From the NCBI RefSeq assembly GCF_048548695.1, contig NZ_JBLYIF010000014.1: a stretch of DNA of 64,000 bases. One strand, written 5' to 3'. This document shows, in pieces, positions 45,045 to 53,946 of this stretch. Under the pieces are notes generated by a model. It did no database searches. It was not told the origin of the DNA and saw only the letters and a program-made list of their open reading frames with translations. Source of the DNA: Neptuniibacter sp048548695 (lineage in GTDB: Bacteria; Pseudomonadota; Gammaproteobacteria; Pseudomonadales; Balneatricaceae). Both the position numbers and the translations under genes were made by a program. The number at the start of each line of letters is the position of its first letter. Position 1 is the first letter of the stretch.

Positions 45045-46235
45045 ATGCAGTATCTTCGTCTAACCGGCCTGTTACTGTGCTTACTTATGGCTCCCACCAG
45101 TCAGGCTATAACGCTGTCCGGAAGTATCTCTGCTGAGCTAAGGTACTTCGGTGACACTGGATTGTATGATCAACAGGATTATCAGTCTGCTTTTGCGCTC
45201 GCCGCCCAACCCGAGTTTTACTGGCAGTCTGAATCGGGTGACGACAGTCTGTTGATTACCCCCTTCCTGCGCTTCGACCAACGAGACAGTGAGCGTAGCC
45301 ACTTTGATATCCGTGATCTGAGCTGGATCCATCTGAGTGAAGACTGGGAGCTGCGCAGCGGAATCCGCCGGGTATTCTGGGGTGTCACCGAGTTTCAGCA
45401 TCTGGTGGATGTCATCAATCAAACCGATGCAATAGAAGACCTGGACGGTGAAGACAAATTAGGTCAGCCCATGCTGAACCTGTCCCTGGTACGAAGCTGG
45501 GGTATCGTCGATCTATTTCTTCTACCCGGCTTCAGAGAACGTACCTTTGCCGGTGATGAGGGACGCTTACGCAGTCAGTTGCCTGTAGACACCGATCAAG
45601 CTCAGTATGAGTCCGCTGCAGGTGAAAAACATTTGGATACAGCCCTGCGCTGGAGCAATAGTATTGACCTGTTCGATATCGGCTTATATTGGTTTCATGG
45701 TACCCAGCGTGATCCACTGCTCAATGTCGCACACAAGCATGGTTCACCGGTATTAGTACCCTATTATCCGCAAATGGATCAGTTTGGCCTCGACCTGCAA
45801 GCCACGCTGGACAGCTGGTTGTGGAAGCTAGAACTACTTTACCGGGATAGTAAGCCCGAACATTTCTGGGCGATGCAGGGCGGCGTTGAATACACCCTGT
45901 ATGGCATGGCCGATTCATTCGCCGATCTCGGCCTGCTGCTAGAATATGGCTGGGATCAGCGTGGCGAAAGCAGCACGACTACCTTTCAGCGGGATCTGCT
46001 GCTGGGTGCCCGGCTGGCGCTGAATGACAGCGCCAGCAGTGAGATCCTGTTTGGCGTGGGTCATGACCTGGATAACCAAAGCCACTCTTTGGTGTTTGAG
46101 GCAAGCCGCCGATTGGGCGGTTATTGGAAAATCAGTCTGGATGGACGCCTGTTCAGCGCAGATGACCCGCGAGATCCCGTGTATCAATTGCGCCAGGATG
46201 ACCACCTGCAGTTGACCCTGGAGCGTTATTTCTGA
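45045..46235 (+). CDS. Outer membrane beta-barrel protein of the RND operon
   Basis: A 396-residue exported protein with signal peptide (about 1-21, ending SQA). The body has alternating amphipathic strands and a terminal aromatic residue (LQLTLERYF), typical for Bam-assembled barrels. The segment RSGIRRVFWGVTEFQHLVDVINQTD is a conserved feature in such operon partners. It is probably the outer membrane end of a lipid path with the RND permease and LolA-like protein. Family identity is weak. It overlaps tail-to-tail with the aspartyl protease gene by 10 bases. Confidence 0.8.
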   Translation: MQYLRLTGLLLCLLMAPTSQAITLSGSISAELRYFGDTGLYDQQDYQSAFALAAQPEFYWQSESGDDSLLITPFLRFDQRDSERSHFDIRDLSWIHLSEDWELRSGIRRVFWGVTEFQHLVDVINQTDAIEDLDGEDKLGQPMLNLSLVRSWGIVDLFLLPGFRERTFAGDEGRLRSQLPVDTDQAQYESAAGEKHLDTALRWSNSIDLFDIGLYWFHGTQRDPLLNVAHKHGSPVLVPYYPQMDQFGLDLQATLDSWLWKLELLYRDSKPEHFWAMQGGVEYTLYGMADSFADLGLLLEYGWDQRGESSTTTFQRDLLLGARLALNDSASSEILFGVGHDLDNQSHSLVFEASRRLGGYWKISLDGRLFSADDPRDPVYQLRQDDHLQLTLERYF

Positions 46236-46987
46236 GGTTTGTCCCCATCACCCTGCTGGCGTGCCAGCATCTCTGCTTCTATTTCATCCAGGCGTTTAAG
46301 CTCATCCTGCAAACTCTGATATTTTTCCGGCTCCCAGATGATTTGCTGGTTATCCCGATCAATTTCGTAACGCGCATGGTAAAGAAAATCCATCCCCAGT
46401 AAGCCATTGGTATCTTGTGATCCGCCCTGAAAATCTATGATCCCGGCACGCACATTTTTGATTTTATAGGGCCCAACCTCAATCCGGTCCAGATTAATGG
46501 CTTCTGTCTTCACCCGACGACCATCAGCCACTCTGGCATAACCCGAGGGCAAATACTGAGCACCCAGGCTACTTATGGCACCCTTATGCAAGACGGTAGA
46601 TGTAGCCCCGGTATCCATCACGAGCGTCAGGTATTGGCTACGTGAGCCATACACGACTTTCACTGGCACGGTGATACGGCTGTGGTGCATACCAATAGGC
46701 GTGATCCAATCCTGCATCGCGGCTTTGATCTGCTCGCGGTTATAGCTGAGCTGCTGTTGCCAGTCTTTCAACTGACGCTGCTGATCCAGTGCCTGCAGCT
46801 CTCCAGGCGCAAGACGGTCATGCTCTTCTTCTCGGGTTTCCAATTGATTGCGGTAACGTGCAGGTACTTTAGATAGCTGATCCACGAATACCTTACGTCC
46901 AGTATCATCAACATATTGATAAATACGCGCCTCAACCAGCGCAGGCATACTGAGTAGCAGACAGATCAGCATCGCGCTTCGCATCAT
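46226..46987 (-). CDS. Exported retropepsin-like aspartyl protease with DUF4124-type N-terminus
   Basis: A 253-residue protein with signal peptide (about 1-20). Residues 22-45 (IYQYVDDTGRKVFVDQLSKVP) match DUF4124. After a coiled linker, residues 105-225 form a retropepsin-like domain with the active site VMDTGATSTVL and a late hydrophobic-Gly motif NGLLGMDFL. It would act in the periplasm; the substrate is unknown. Its ATG overlaps the end of the DUF945 gene upstream, so they are translationally coupled. Confidence 0.88.
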   Translation of the reverse strand: MMRSAMLICLLLSMPALVEARIYQYVDDTGRKVFVDQLSKVPARYRNQLETREEEHDRLAPGELQALDQQRQLKDWQQQLSYNREQIKAAMQDWITPIGMHHSRITVPVKVVYGSRSQYLTLVMDTGATSTVLHKGAISSLGAQYLPSGYARVADGRRVKTEAINLDRIEVGPYKIKNVRAGIIDFQGGSQDTNGLLGMDFLYHARYEIDRDNQQIIWEPEKYQSLQDELKRLDEIEAEMLARQQGDGDKPQK

Positions 46988-48288
46988 AATTTCCCTACCA
47001 GAATCTCGTTGATGCGCAACTCACCCTGCTCCAGTTGTATCCGACTGGTCAATTTTCCGGCCTGCTCCACCAGATAACCCTCGGCCTTAAGGTGCTCCAA
47101 CCGGCCGGTCACCTGCGGGTCATCTAAATTAGTCACCATGGCAATATCCATAGCCAATTCCAGATCTATCAACAGGCGTTTTTGCAACAGGTTCGGATCC
47201 GCCATTAACTGATCCAACGCCAGATTGCCTACTACCACATCACCCGTAGCATTCAATCTGCCATGCTCAGATTCAAGCTCAACCTGATTGAACTGCAGCG
47301 TCACACCTTGCCTTGTCAGGCTATCCAATACCGGCAAAATGGTCAGCGGATCACTGGCTTGTTGCGGTGTCATTTGCGCCAAAGTAGCGGTTAACGCCAT
47401 CGCTGCTGCCAAATCAACATCAAGTCGACTATCCAGCAACATGTGGTTAAATTCAAAATGCTTATCGCTGGTTTTGTCCTGCATCTCAAAACCGTCTATG
47501 CGGCTGCGGCTATCAAGATAGAGGCGCGGGGCATCCGCCTGCTGCTGCATCTCCATGGTCAGACTCTGAAACCTGAATTGGCTGCGCATGGCATCCATCA
47601 TCACCGGCCCCAGCAACAGCTGAGCATGGGCGGTTGCGTACTGACCACTGTGCAGGTCTGTGCCCGGCACCAATACGGCATGCTGCTCCAACGTCATCAC
47701 GCCAACTGCAAACCTGCCAGCCGGCACGGTTAATTCCAAACCTTCAAAGTTAGCGGCCATATTCAGCTCGCCTGCACTGAACTCAGCATCTGCCTGTAAT
47801 TCGCCAAACACGAATGTTCCCTGATTAAGCGGTATCGTCAATGCCGGGCTGTTCAGACTGGATTGGTGGCTCAGGGTTTGGTTAAACGGATCAAGCGATA
47901 GTGCCAGACGAAACTCTGGTAGTGCGTTACTTGCAGTATTCTGCCACTGCAGTAGGTGATCCTGGATCACACCAGGAGAAAAACGCAGTAAGTAATCCGC
48001 TGTTAAAAAACCATTACTGACTGCCAGATCGAAGGGAATAATATCCCCTCCCAGTAACTGCCTGACCTCAGCAGGTGGATTATCCAGTATCACTTCCAGC
48101 CGATAGTTCGAGGCAAAAAAGCCCCGTTGACCTATCAGGTTAAGTGCAACTGGGAAGGGTGCGCGGCTTTGCAGGCGACTCAGTTCTTCCTCCAACGCCT
48201 GCTCTGCTTGCTGGCCGGTATAGGACACTCCCGCAGCATACGCTGCCAGTACAACCACAATAAACACCAATATTGAAAATCGTTTCAT
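46984..48288 (-). CDS. DUF945 (YdgA-like) family protein
   Basis: A 434-residue protein with one N-terminal membrane helix (about 5-24) and a long periplasmic beta-rich body. The pattern YTGQQAEQALEEELSRLQ directly after the anchor, the RGFFASNY strand and repeated LTLQQ/LxxxAxF strands match YdgA/DUF945. Family function is not established; E. coli YdgA is a dimeric inner membrane protein. It heads a two-gene unit with the aspartyl protease. Confidence 0.88.
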   Translation of the reverse strand: MKRFSILVFIVVVLAAYAAGVSYTGQQAEQALEEELSRLQSRAPFPVALNLIGQRGFFASNYRLEVILDNPPAEVRQLLGGDIIPFDLAVSNGFLTADYLLRFSPGVIQDHLLQWQNTASNALPEFRLALSLDPFNQTLSHQSSLNSPALTIPLNQGTFVFGELQADAEFSAGELNMAANFEGLELTVPAGRFAVGVMTLEQHAVLVPGTDLHSGQYATAHAQLLLGPVMMDAMRSQFRFQSLTMEMQQQADAPRLYLDSRSRIDGFEMQDKTSDKHFEFNHMLLDSRLDVDLAAAMALTATLAQMTPQQASDPLTILPVLDSLTRQGVTLQFNQVELESEHGRLNATGDVVVGNLALDQLMADPNLLQKRLLIDLELAMDIAMVTNLDDPQVTGRLEHLKAEGYLVEQAGKLTSRIQLEQGELRINEILVGKL

Positions 48289-48338
48289 CCCTTCTCCATG
48301 ATGCGTATCCTGCCGCTATGATCGTCACGTGATATTGA

Positions 48339-48449
48339 TCAGTTAAAGTAGCCAGCTAGCCCCTGCCACATGAACAGCATAACCAGCAACATTAATACCA
48401 TCACCAGGCGCCCCATCCAGCAGCGCAGGCAGGTTTTCTTATTCGCCAC
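48339..48449 (-). CDS. 36-residue single-pass membrane peptide coupled to yciH
   Basis: GTG at 48449 directly follows the yciH stop codon (TGAGTG). The product starts with a Cys-rich basic segment (ANKKTCLRCWMGR) followed by a hydrophobic helix (about 14-30) rich in Met and Leu, and ends GLAGYFN. The absence of a gap, the typical inside-positive membrane layout and the compact TGA suggest a real small membrane protein. No family recognised. Confidence 0.5.
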   Translation of the reverse strand: MANKKTCLRCWMGRLVMVLMLLVMLFMWQGLAGYFN

Positions 48450-48824
48450 TCAACCACCCGCCAGCTTGACAGTGAAGCCCTCTTTTTCGAGCAGGCTCCG
48501 CAACTTTTCACGATGATCGCCCTGAATCTCTATCACGCTCTCTTTTAAGGCACCGCCAGTACCGCAGCTTTTCTTCAGTTTAGCTGCCAACTGCTTAAGT
48601 TCTGCTTCAGGCAAAGCAACACCACTGATGGTGGTCACACCCTTACCTTTGCGGCCCGAGGTTTCCCGACGAATCCGTACAACACCGTCCAGACCCGCCA
48701 AGCGCGCCTGATCGGCCTGATCCGCACAGCGGCATTCCGCCACTGCCTCACCACAGCCCGGGCAAAGGTTGCCTTTTTCTGTTGAGTACACCAAACCTGT
48801 TAACTGATCTGACAATGACGCCAA
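48450..48824 (-). CDS. yciH: YciH / SUI1-family translation initiation factor-like protein
   Basis: A 124-residue protein with an N-terminal Cys pair segment (CPGCGEAVAECRC, a possible zinc site) and a SUI1/eIF1 domain (about 45-122; VRIRRETSGRKGKGVTTISG, LKKSCGTGGALKE, IEIQGDHREKLRSLLEKEGF). The bacterial family influences initiation fidelity. There is no in-frame ATG; TTG 48824 has AGGA at a spacing of 7 and gives the expected N-terminus. Coupled to the small membrane peptide downstream. Confidence 0.93.
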   Translation of the reverse strand: MASLSDQLTGLVYSTEKGNLCPGCGEAVAECRCADQADQARLAGLDGVVRIRRETSGRKGKGVTTISGVALPEAELKQLAAKLKKSCGTGGALKESVIEIQGDHREKLRSLLEKEGFTVKLAGG

Positions 48825-48935
48825 AATGTATTCCTGTTGTTAACTAACCATGTTAATCCGATCATAGCATGGGCTATATAAGCGGCATCAACTCGGCAAA
48901 GCGACCTGCCAACCACATCGCCGCCCCCCCTAAAC

Positions 48936-50255
48936 TCAGTTAAGCCCACCTATCTGCCGCGCCAGATAGGTCGCGTAGTTGTCCGTCATGCCACTTATAA
49001 AGTCCAATGCGCGCATGTATGAAGGGTACAAGGGCAGATCAGGCGTTGGGGCATGAATGCCCATCAGACTGATAATTCTCTCACTGCGGTAGCTTAGCTC
49101 CTGCCCCTCACGCGTATGATTTTCATAAACGGCATGACAAAACGCTTCCAGCAGAATACCTAAGATAGTGTAGGCACCCACTTCCAATTCAGTCTTACGG
49201 GTATCCGGGAACACCTGATCCCGAGCCAATTGCTTGGCCTGTCGGATACCCGACGCCACATCAGGATCACCATCCAGCAGCAGTTCACCCTGGTATTCAC
49301 CACACATAATGGCTTCCTGATTAGCAAGATAAGCACTCACACTGGAGTTGACCATATGCTCCATTGCCCGACCTCGCAGGGCAGAGATCTTGCGCCGGGC
49401 GGATGCCTGGGATGTTAGGATTTCATCATCAAAACTATCCACGCCACAGAGCTGCATAAGGATTGGTCTAATCTCTTCAAAATGCAGAATACTCAACTCC
49501 ACCGCATCCTCCAGATCAACAATGGCATAACAAATATCATCTGCCGCTTCCATCAGATACGCCAGTGGATGACGGCACCAACGGTGTTTACCCTTGGCCA
49601 CCAGTCCCAGCTCTGTGCCCAGGTGATCAAGAATCTCCACCTCAGTCAGATAGGCGCTGAATTTGCCCCGCCCACCGGCATCTGCCGAACTCCAGGGGTA
49701 TTTCAACAAGGCACCCAACGTTGGGTAGGTCAATCTCAAACCACCATCAAACAGGTGATTCTCTATCCGGGTCACAACTCTGAAACCCTGAGCGTTACCT
49801 TCAAAGGTCATCAGATCCAATCGTTCAGCCGACGTCAGACGACTGAGCTGCACACTGTCCTGGTGGCGTTTGAACCAATCCCTGATGGCGTATTCACCAG
49901 CATGACCAAATGGCGGGTTACCGATGTCATGCGCCAGACAAGCTGACTGCACAATCATACCGATGTCATATGCACTGGCCCAATCAGGCAGTTGCTCCTG
50001 AATCGCCTCACCGACACGAATCCCCAGACTACGGCCTAGGCTTCCCACTTCGATAGAGTGGGTGAGTCGAGTATGAATATGATCATTCAGCGACATCGGA
50101 TGGACTTGCGTCTTGCGGCCCAGCCGCCGAAAAGCACTGGAAAAGATAATCCGATCCTGATCCTTGTGAAAGTGACTGCGGCCTGCCTCTTCGGCTGGCA
50201 ATTCTGCATGCCCGTATCGACGGGTAGTTAACAGGCGGTGCCACTGCATGGCCAT
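48936..50255 (-). CDS. dgt: dGTPase-like deoxynucleoside triphosphate triphosphohydrolase
   Basis: A 439-residue HD-superfamily enzyme releasing tripolyphosphate from dNTPs. Motifs: FRRLGRKTQVHP near the start, RLTHSIEV (His), CLAHDIGNPPFGHAGE (HD pair) and a later Asp in MEAADDICYAIVD. Start ATG 50255 has AAGGAAG six bases upstream; the longer frame to 50300 does not. It appears monocistronic and divergent from fumC. Confidence 0.94.
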   Translation of the reverse strand: MAMQWHRLLTTRRYGHAELPAEEAGRSHFHKDQDRIIFSSAFRRLGRKTQVHPMSLNDHIHTRLTHSIEVGSLGRSLGIRVGEAIQEQLPDWASAYDIGMIVQSACLAHDIGNPPFGHAGEYAIRDWFKRHQDSVQLSRLTSAERLDLMTFEGNAQGFRVVTRIENHLFDGGLRLTYPTLGALLKYPWSSADAGGRGKFSAYLTEVEILDHLGTELGLVAKGKHRWCRHPLAYLMEAADDICYAIVDLEDAVELSILHFEEIRPILMQLCGVDSFDDEILTSQASARRKISALRGRAMEHMVNSSVSAYLANQEAIMCGEYQGELLLDGDPDVASGIRQAKQLARDQVFPDTRKTELEVGAYTILGILLEAFCHAVYENHTREGQELSYRSERIISLMGIHAPTPDLPLYPSYMRALDFISGMTDNYATYLARQIGGLN

Positions 50256-50384
50256 ATATAGCTTCCTTATGTCGACAAAAGCGGTCCTGCCGACTATCAC
50301 TCAGGTTAATGATCTCAGAATTGTACCAGTGAACAAATACCAGTTCTGCTGTCAGACACTATGCTTATGAGTGAGGTGAACAGC

Positions 50385-51761
50385 ATGAAAAAAACACGCA
50401 CAGAGCAGGACAGCATGGGTACCCTGGAAGTTCCTGCCGACGCCCTATATGGAGCCCAAACACAGCGCGCCGTCGACAATTTCCCGGTGAGCGGTCAAGC
50501 CATGCCAAAGGCGTTTATTCAGGCATTGTTACATATAAAAGCGGCCGCAGCCCGCGCCCACATCACACTGGATAAACTGCCGCCACAACTTGGGGAAGCG
50601 ATTGCCGAAGCCGCAGATCAATTACGTGACAGTCCCCAGCTGATGCAGCACTTCCCGGTGGATATCTACCAAACCGGTTCCGGCACCAGCAGTAATATGA
50701 ATGCAAACGAGGTATTAGCCACGCTGGCCAGCCGTCAGCTGGGGCAACCGGTCTCCGCCAATGATCACGTCAATTACGGCCAAAGCAGCAATGACGTGAT
50801 TCCAACAGCAATCCATGTCAGTGCTGCCCTGTTGCTCGATCAGGCACTTCTGCCTGCCCTCTCCCACCTCAGTCAGACAATTCGGGATAAAGCCGATCAG
50901 GTCAGTGGGGTCATCAAAACCGGACGCACCCATCTAATGGATGCGATGCCAGTGCAACTGAGCCAGTCCCTAGAGGGTTGGGCAACCCAGATTGACCAGA
51001 ACCGTTCGCAACTGATTGCACTGCAACCCCTGCTCCACAGCCTGGCTCAGGGCGGGACCGCTGTGGGCACCGGTGTTAATGCTGCAGAGGGCTTTGCCAC
51101 AACATTCTGCCAAGTACTCAGTGCAGCCACCGGACTGACCTTTACCCCTGCAGCGAGTTTTTTTGCTCATATGAGCTCTCAGGATATCGCCGTTGCCTTG
51201 TCAGGACAGCTGAAAACCCTGGCGGTGAGTTTAATGAAAATCGCTAACGACCTGCGCTGGATGAACTCTGGCCCTCTGGCCGGATTGGCAGAGATTGAAC
51301 TGGAAGCACTGCAACCCGGCTCGTCCATCATGCCCGGCAAGGTTAATCCAGTCATCCCTGAAGCCGTCACCATGGTGGCCGCACGGGTGATGGGCAATGA
51401 CACCAGCATTACGGTTGCCGGACAATCGGGTAACTTTGAGCTGAATGTGATGCTGCCATTGATCGCCCACAGTTTATTGGACAGCCTGTCATTGCTGGCC
51501 AATGCTTGTCAGCTACTGGCAGATAAAGCGATCAGCAGCTTCCGGATCAATCAGACTCAAATGGCGCAGGCTTTAAGCCGAAATCCTATTTTAGTGACCG
51601 CGCTTAATCCTGAGATCGGCTACCTGAAAGCAGCCGCGATTGCCAAGAAGGCCTATACGGAGCAGCGGCCTATTGTCGATGTGGCGGAAGAGGAAACTGA
51701 GCTGGACCGGGAAACCCTCTGCCAATTGCTGGACCCAGAAAAATTAACCAAAAACCCTTAG
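50385..51761 (+). CDS. fumC: Class II fumarate hydratase
   Basis: A 458-residue homotetrameric enzyme interconverting fumarate and malate, without an iron-sulfur cluster. Signatures: ALYGAQTQRAVDNFPVSG, GSGTSSNMNANEV, KTGRTHLMDAMP and the loop GSSIMPGKVNPV with the catalytic Ser. Start ATG 50385 has GAGGTGA upstream. Three SS[GN] catalytic loops are intact. It is followed tail-to-tail by a VOC gene after 2 bases. Confidence 0.96.
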   Translation: MKKTRTEQDSMGTLEVPADALYGAQTQRAVDNFPVSGQAMPKAFIQALLHIKAAAARAHITLDKLPPQLGEAIAEAADQLRDSPQLMQHFPVDIYQTGSGTSSNMNANEVLATLASRQLGQPVSANDHVNYGQSSNDVIPTAIHVSAALLLDQALLPALSHLSQTIRDKADQVSGVIKTGRTHLMDAMPVQLSQSLEGWATQIDQNRSQLIALQPLLHSLAQGGTAVGTGVNAAEGFATTFCQVLSAATGLTFTPAASFFAHMSSQDIAVALSGQLKTLAVSLMKIANDLRWMNSGPLAGLAEIELEALQPGSSIMPGKVNPVIPEAVTMVAARVMGNDTSITVAGQSGNFELNVMLPLIAHSLLDSLSLLANACQLLADKAISSFRINQTQMAQALSRNPILVTALNPEIGYLKAAAIAKKAYTEQRPIVDVAEEETELDRETLCQLLDPEKLTKNP

Positions 51762-51763
51762 TC

Positions 51764-52147
51764 TCAGGTGTCATCAAACTCAGCCTTTAACTCAACACAG
51801 TTACCATCGGGATCTTCAATGTAGAGCGAATCACCAAAGCCGGTAGCACCATAACGCCGTTCAACTGCGCTTAACAGTCGGACTCCCTCTGCTTGGAAGT
51901 AAGGCAGCAACTTATCCGCATCAAACGGCCGAATACGTAAACAAAAGTGTTCCATATTCTGCCCCGCTGGTTGCTGTTCAACCGGCTGCAGATCAATCAA
52001 GGTATTGCCCGCACGCAACTGATAAAGCGGGACAGATGCCACTGTGCGTTCCAGGCGACAGCCCAGTATACGGTTATAAAATTCCATGCTGCGCTTAATA
52101 TCCCGGCACAGTATTACCACATGGTCTATGCCAATAATCGAGAACAT
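51764..52147 (-). CDS. VOC (glyoxalase/bleomycin resistance) family protein
   Basis: A 127-residue protein with the paired beta-alpha-beta-beta-beta fold of the vicinal oxygen chelate family. Candidate metal ligands are His in IDHVVILCRD, His in MEHFCLRI and Glu in GNCVELKAEF. The substrate cannot be told from sequence; relatives include dioxygenase-like proteins. Single gene. Confidence 0.88.
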   Translation of the reverse strand: MFSIIGIDHVVILCRDIKRSMEFYNRILGCRLERTVASVPLYQLRAGNTLIDLQPVEQQPAGQNMEHFCLRIRPFDADKLLPYFQAEGVRLLSAVERRYGATGFGDSLYIEDPDGNCVELKAEFDDT

Positions 52148-52299
52148 CCAGACACCTCAAATTCAGTGCAACACGTTTTTCGCACTGCTTATCAGAATAC
52201 TTTAGAATGCCTTCGGAACTTTTGCTCTGGCCCGGCACTCAGTTACGGGTAAGTGCAAACCTGTCTTATTAACAACAATAACGTCAAGGACTAACGACT

Positions 52300-52869
52300 A
52301 TGCGACATATCCTTCTTTCTCTGTGCCTGATGCTAACTGCGGCTTTCAGTCATGCAGAGGCAGAACAGGTCAATCCTCAGGTCATCCTGCAAACCAGCCA
52401 GGGGACTATCGAACTTGAGCTGTTCCCGGAGCAAGCACCTGAAACAGTGGCAAATTTCCTGACCTATGTCGACGATGGTTTTTACAACAACACCATCTTT
52501 CACCGCGTTATTCGTGGTTTTATGATTCAGGGCGGTGGCTTTACCGCGGACCTTGACCGCAAGGTTACCCGAGCACCCGTGCGCAATGAGTCCAATAACG
52601 GTTTAGCAAACTTGCAGGGCACCATTGCCATGGCCCGTACCAGCAACCCCGACAGTGCTACAGCACAATTTTTCATCAATGCCGCAGATAATCCGATGCT
52701 TAACCTGCGCCCAGGTCGCATGGGTTATACCGTATTCGGCCGGGTGGTAAATGGTATGGATGTGGTTATCAAGATTAATAATCTGCCCACGATGATGAAA
52801 GGCAGCCACCGTGATGTGCCGGAACAGGATGTCACAATAGAGAAAGCATTCCGCAAGAACGCTCAGTAA
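52300..52869 (+). CDS. ppiA: Periplasmic peptidyl-prolyl cis-trans isomerase (cyclophilin A)
   Basis: A 189-residue cyclophilin with a Sec signal peptide (about 1-21). Core motifs are FHRVIRGFMIQGGGF (catalytic Arg), ANLQGTIAMARTSNPDSATAQFFIN and GRMGYTVFGRVVNGMDVV. It speeds proline isomerisation in exported proteins. AAGGA lies before the ATG, and a strong terminator follows at 52878. Confidence 0.95.
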   Translation: MRHILLSLCLMLTAAFSHAEAEQVNPQVILQTSQGTIELELFPEQAPETVANFLTYVDDGFYNNTIFHRVIRGFMIQGGGFTADLDRKVTRAPVRNESNNGLANLQGTIAMARTSNPDSATAQFFINAADNPMLNLRPGRMGYTVFGRVVNGMDVVIKINNLPTMMKGSHRDVPEQDVTIEKAFRKNAQ

Positions 52870-52877
52870 ATGCTAAC

Positions 52878-52905
52878 AGGCAGTGCAGCCCTGCACTGCC
52901 TTTTA
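52878..52905 (+). terminator. Terminator of ppiA
   Basis: Perfect 11-bp stem AGGCAGTGCAG / CTGCACTGCCT with a 2-base loop, followed by TTTT. It is 8 bases past the ppiA stop. Confidence 0.93.
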
Positions 52906-52915
52906 TCTCACTGTT

Positions 52916-53371
52916 TCAAGGCAGAAATGCCACATACTGACCTTGCAGACGCGACGCCACTTTTTCACCCTGACGTACTTCAACCTGCAATCTCAGCCGG
53001 GTTCGGCCGCGCTGCTCAAACTGTGCCAGCACCGAAGCCAGCTCGTCCGCCTCCGGCAGGTGGGAAACCACAGTAAAATCGCCCGTGACCGGTTTTAGAT
53101 ATTCTACCTGACTATCTTTCACCACCACGGCAGCTTTAATGCCCTGCTCCTCCAGCCACAATGTCGTCAGACTCCAGCCACACAACGTAGCCAGTGCTAC
53201 CTGAGCGCCACCAAAGCCGGTGCCCTTATCATTCACATTAGGTAACAGCGCGGCAGGCATCTCCAGGTTATGGCCATCCCACAGCGGTGCACTAAGCCCC
53301 ATGTGACAGGTCAGAGGGATCTCTCGATTCAAGCGTTTGAGAAAGGCGTCCCCTGTGACACGATCAGTCAT
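52916..53371 (-). CDS. YiiD-type hotdog thioesterase-like protein
   Basis: A 151-residue protein with the pattern of the C-terminal thioesterase-like domain of YiiD: IPLTCHMGLSA near the start, then NVNDKGTGFGGAQVALATL, then VVVKDSQVEYLKPV. The substrate is unknown. ATG 53371 overlaps the nitroreductase 3' end by 8 bases, so the pair is coupled; the longer frame to 53398 is less likely. Confidence 0.83.
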   Translation of the reverse strand: MTDRVTGDAFLKRLNREIPLTCHMGLSAPLWDGHNLEMPAALLPNVNDKGTGFGGAQVALATLCGWSLTTLWLEEQGIKAAVVVKDSQVEYLKPVTGDFTVVSHLPEADELASVLAQFEQRGRTRLRLQVEVRQGEKVASRLQGQYVAFLP

Positions 53372-53933
53372 TGTCAGATTCCGGCCAGCGGGCAACAAAC
53401 TTACTGGTTTCTAGCTTGGGCACCCGACGCTGCCGCACCGGGGTCCCGAAGTAAACATAACCAATAATCGACTCTTCCGGCACAAGGCCCAGGCCTTGGT
53501 GCACTGTAGGGTGATAGGCCATACTACCGGTACGCCACATCGCACCCAGCCCCAAAGCATGAGCTGCAAGAATCATATTTTGCGCACAGCATCCGGCCGA
53601 AATTTGCTGTTCCAGCACCGGCACTTTGGCATGCTCAACTGCCTTAGCAATTACGACAACAATACAGGGCGCGCGCAGGGGTTTACCCGCAGTCTTTTGC
53701 CGCCTTTCTGCAGGTAGGTCCGGATTATCGCTGAGGGCCGCCTGAGTAAATAATTCTCCCAGCGCCGCGCGATCCTCACCCTCTATCAGCAGAAACCGCC
53801 AGGGTTTTAAAGCACCATGATCCGGCGCTCTGACTGCGGCAGTAAAGATCTGCTCCAGCTGCTCTGAGGTAGGACCCGGTGCTTCCAGCAGAGGCATAGA
53901 AACCCGTTCATGTAACAGGCTTAGTGCATCCAT
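53364..53933 (-). CDS. ydjA: Nitroreductase family protein (YdjA-like)
   Basis: A 189-residue FMN oxidoreductase. Family marks are HERVSMPLLEAPGP, APDHGALKPWRFLLIEGE and GLGAMWRTG. Enzymes of this small subfamily reduce nitroaromatics or quinones in vitro; the natural substrate is unclear. First gene of a two-gene unit with the thioesterase-like gene. Confidence 0.9.
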   Translation of the reverse strand: MDALSLLHERVSMPLLEAPGPTSEQLEQIFTAAVRAPDHGALKPWRFLLIEGEDRAALGELFTQAALSDNPDLPAERRQKTAGKPLRAPCIVVVIAKAVEHAKVPVLEQQISAGCCAQNMILAAHALGLGAMWRTGSMAYHPTVHQGLGLVPEESIIGYVYFGTPVRQRRVPKLETSKFVARWPESDND

Positions 53934-53946
53934 ATTAGCCTCCGGA

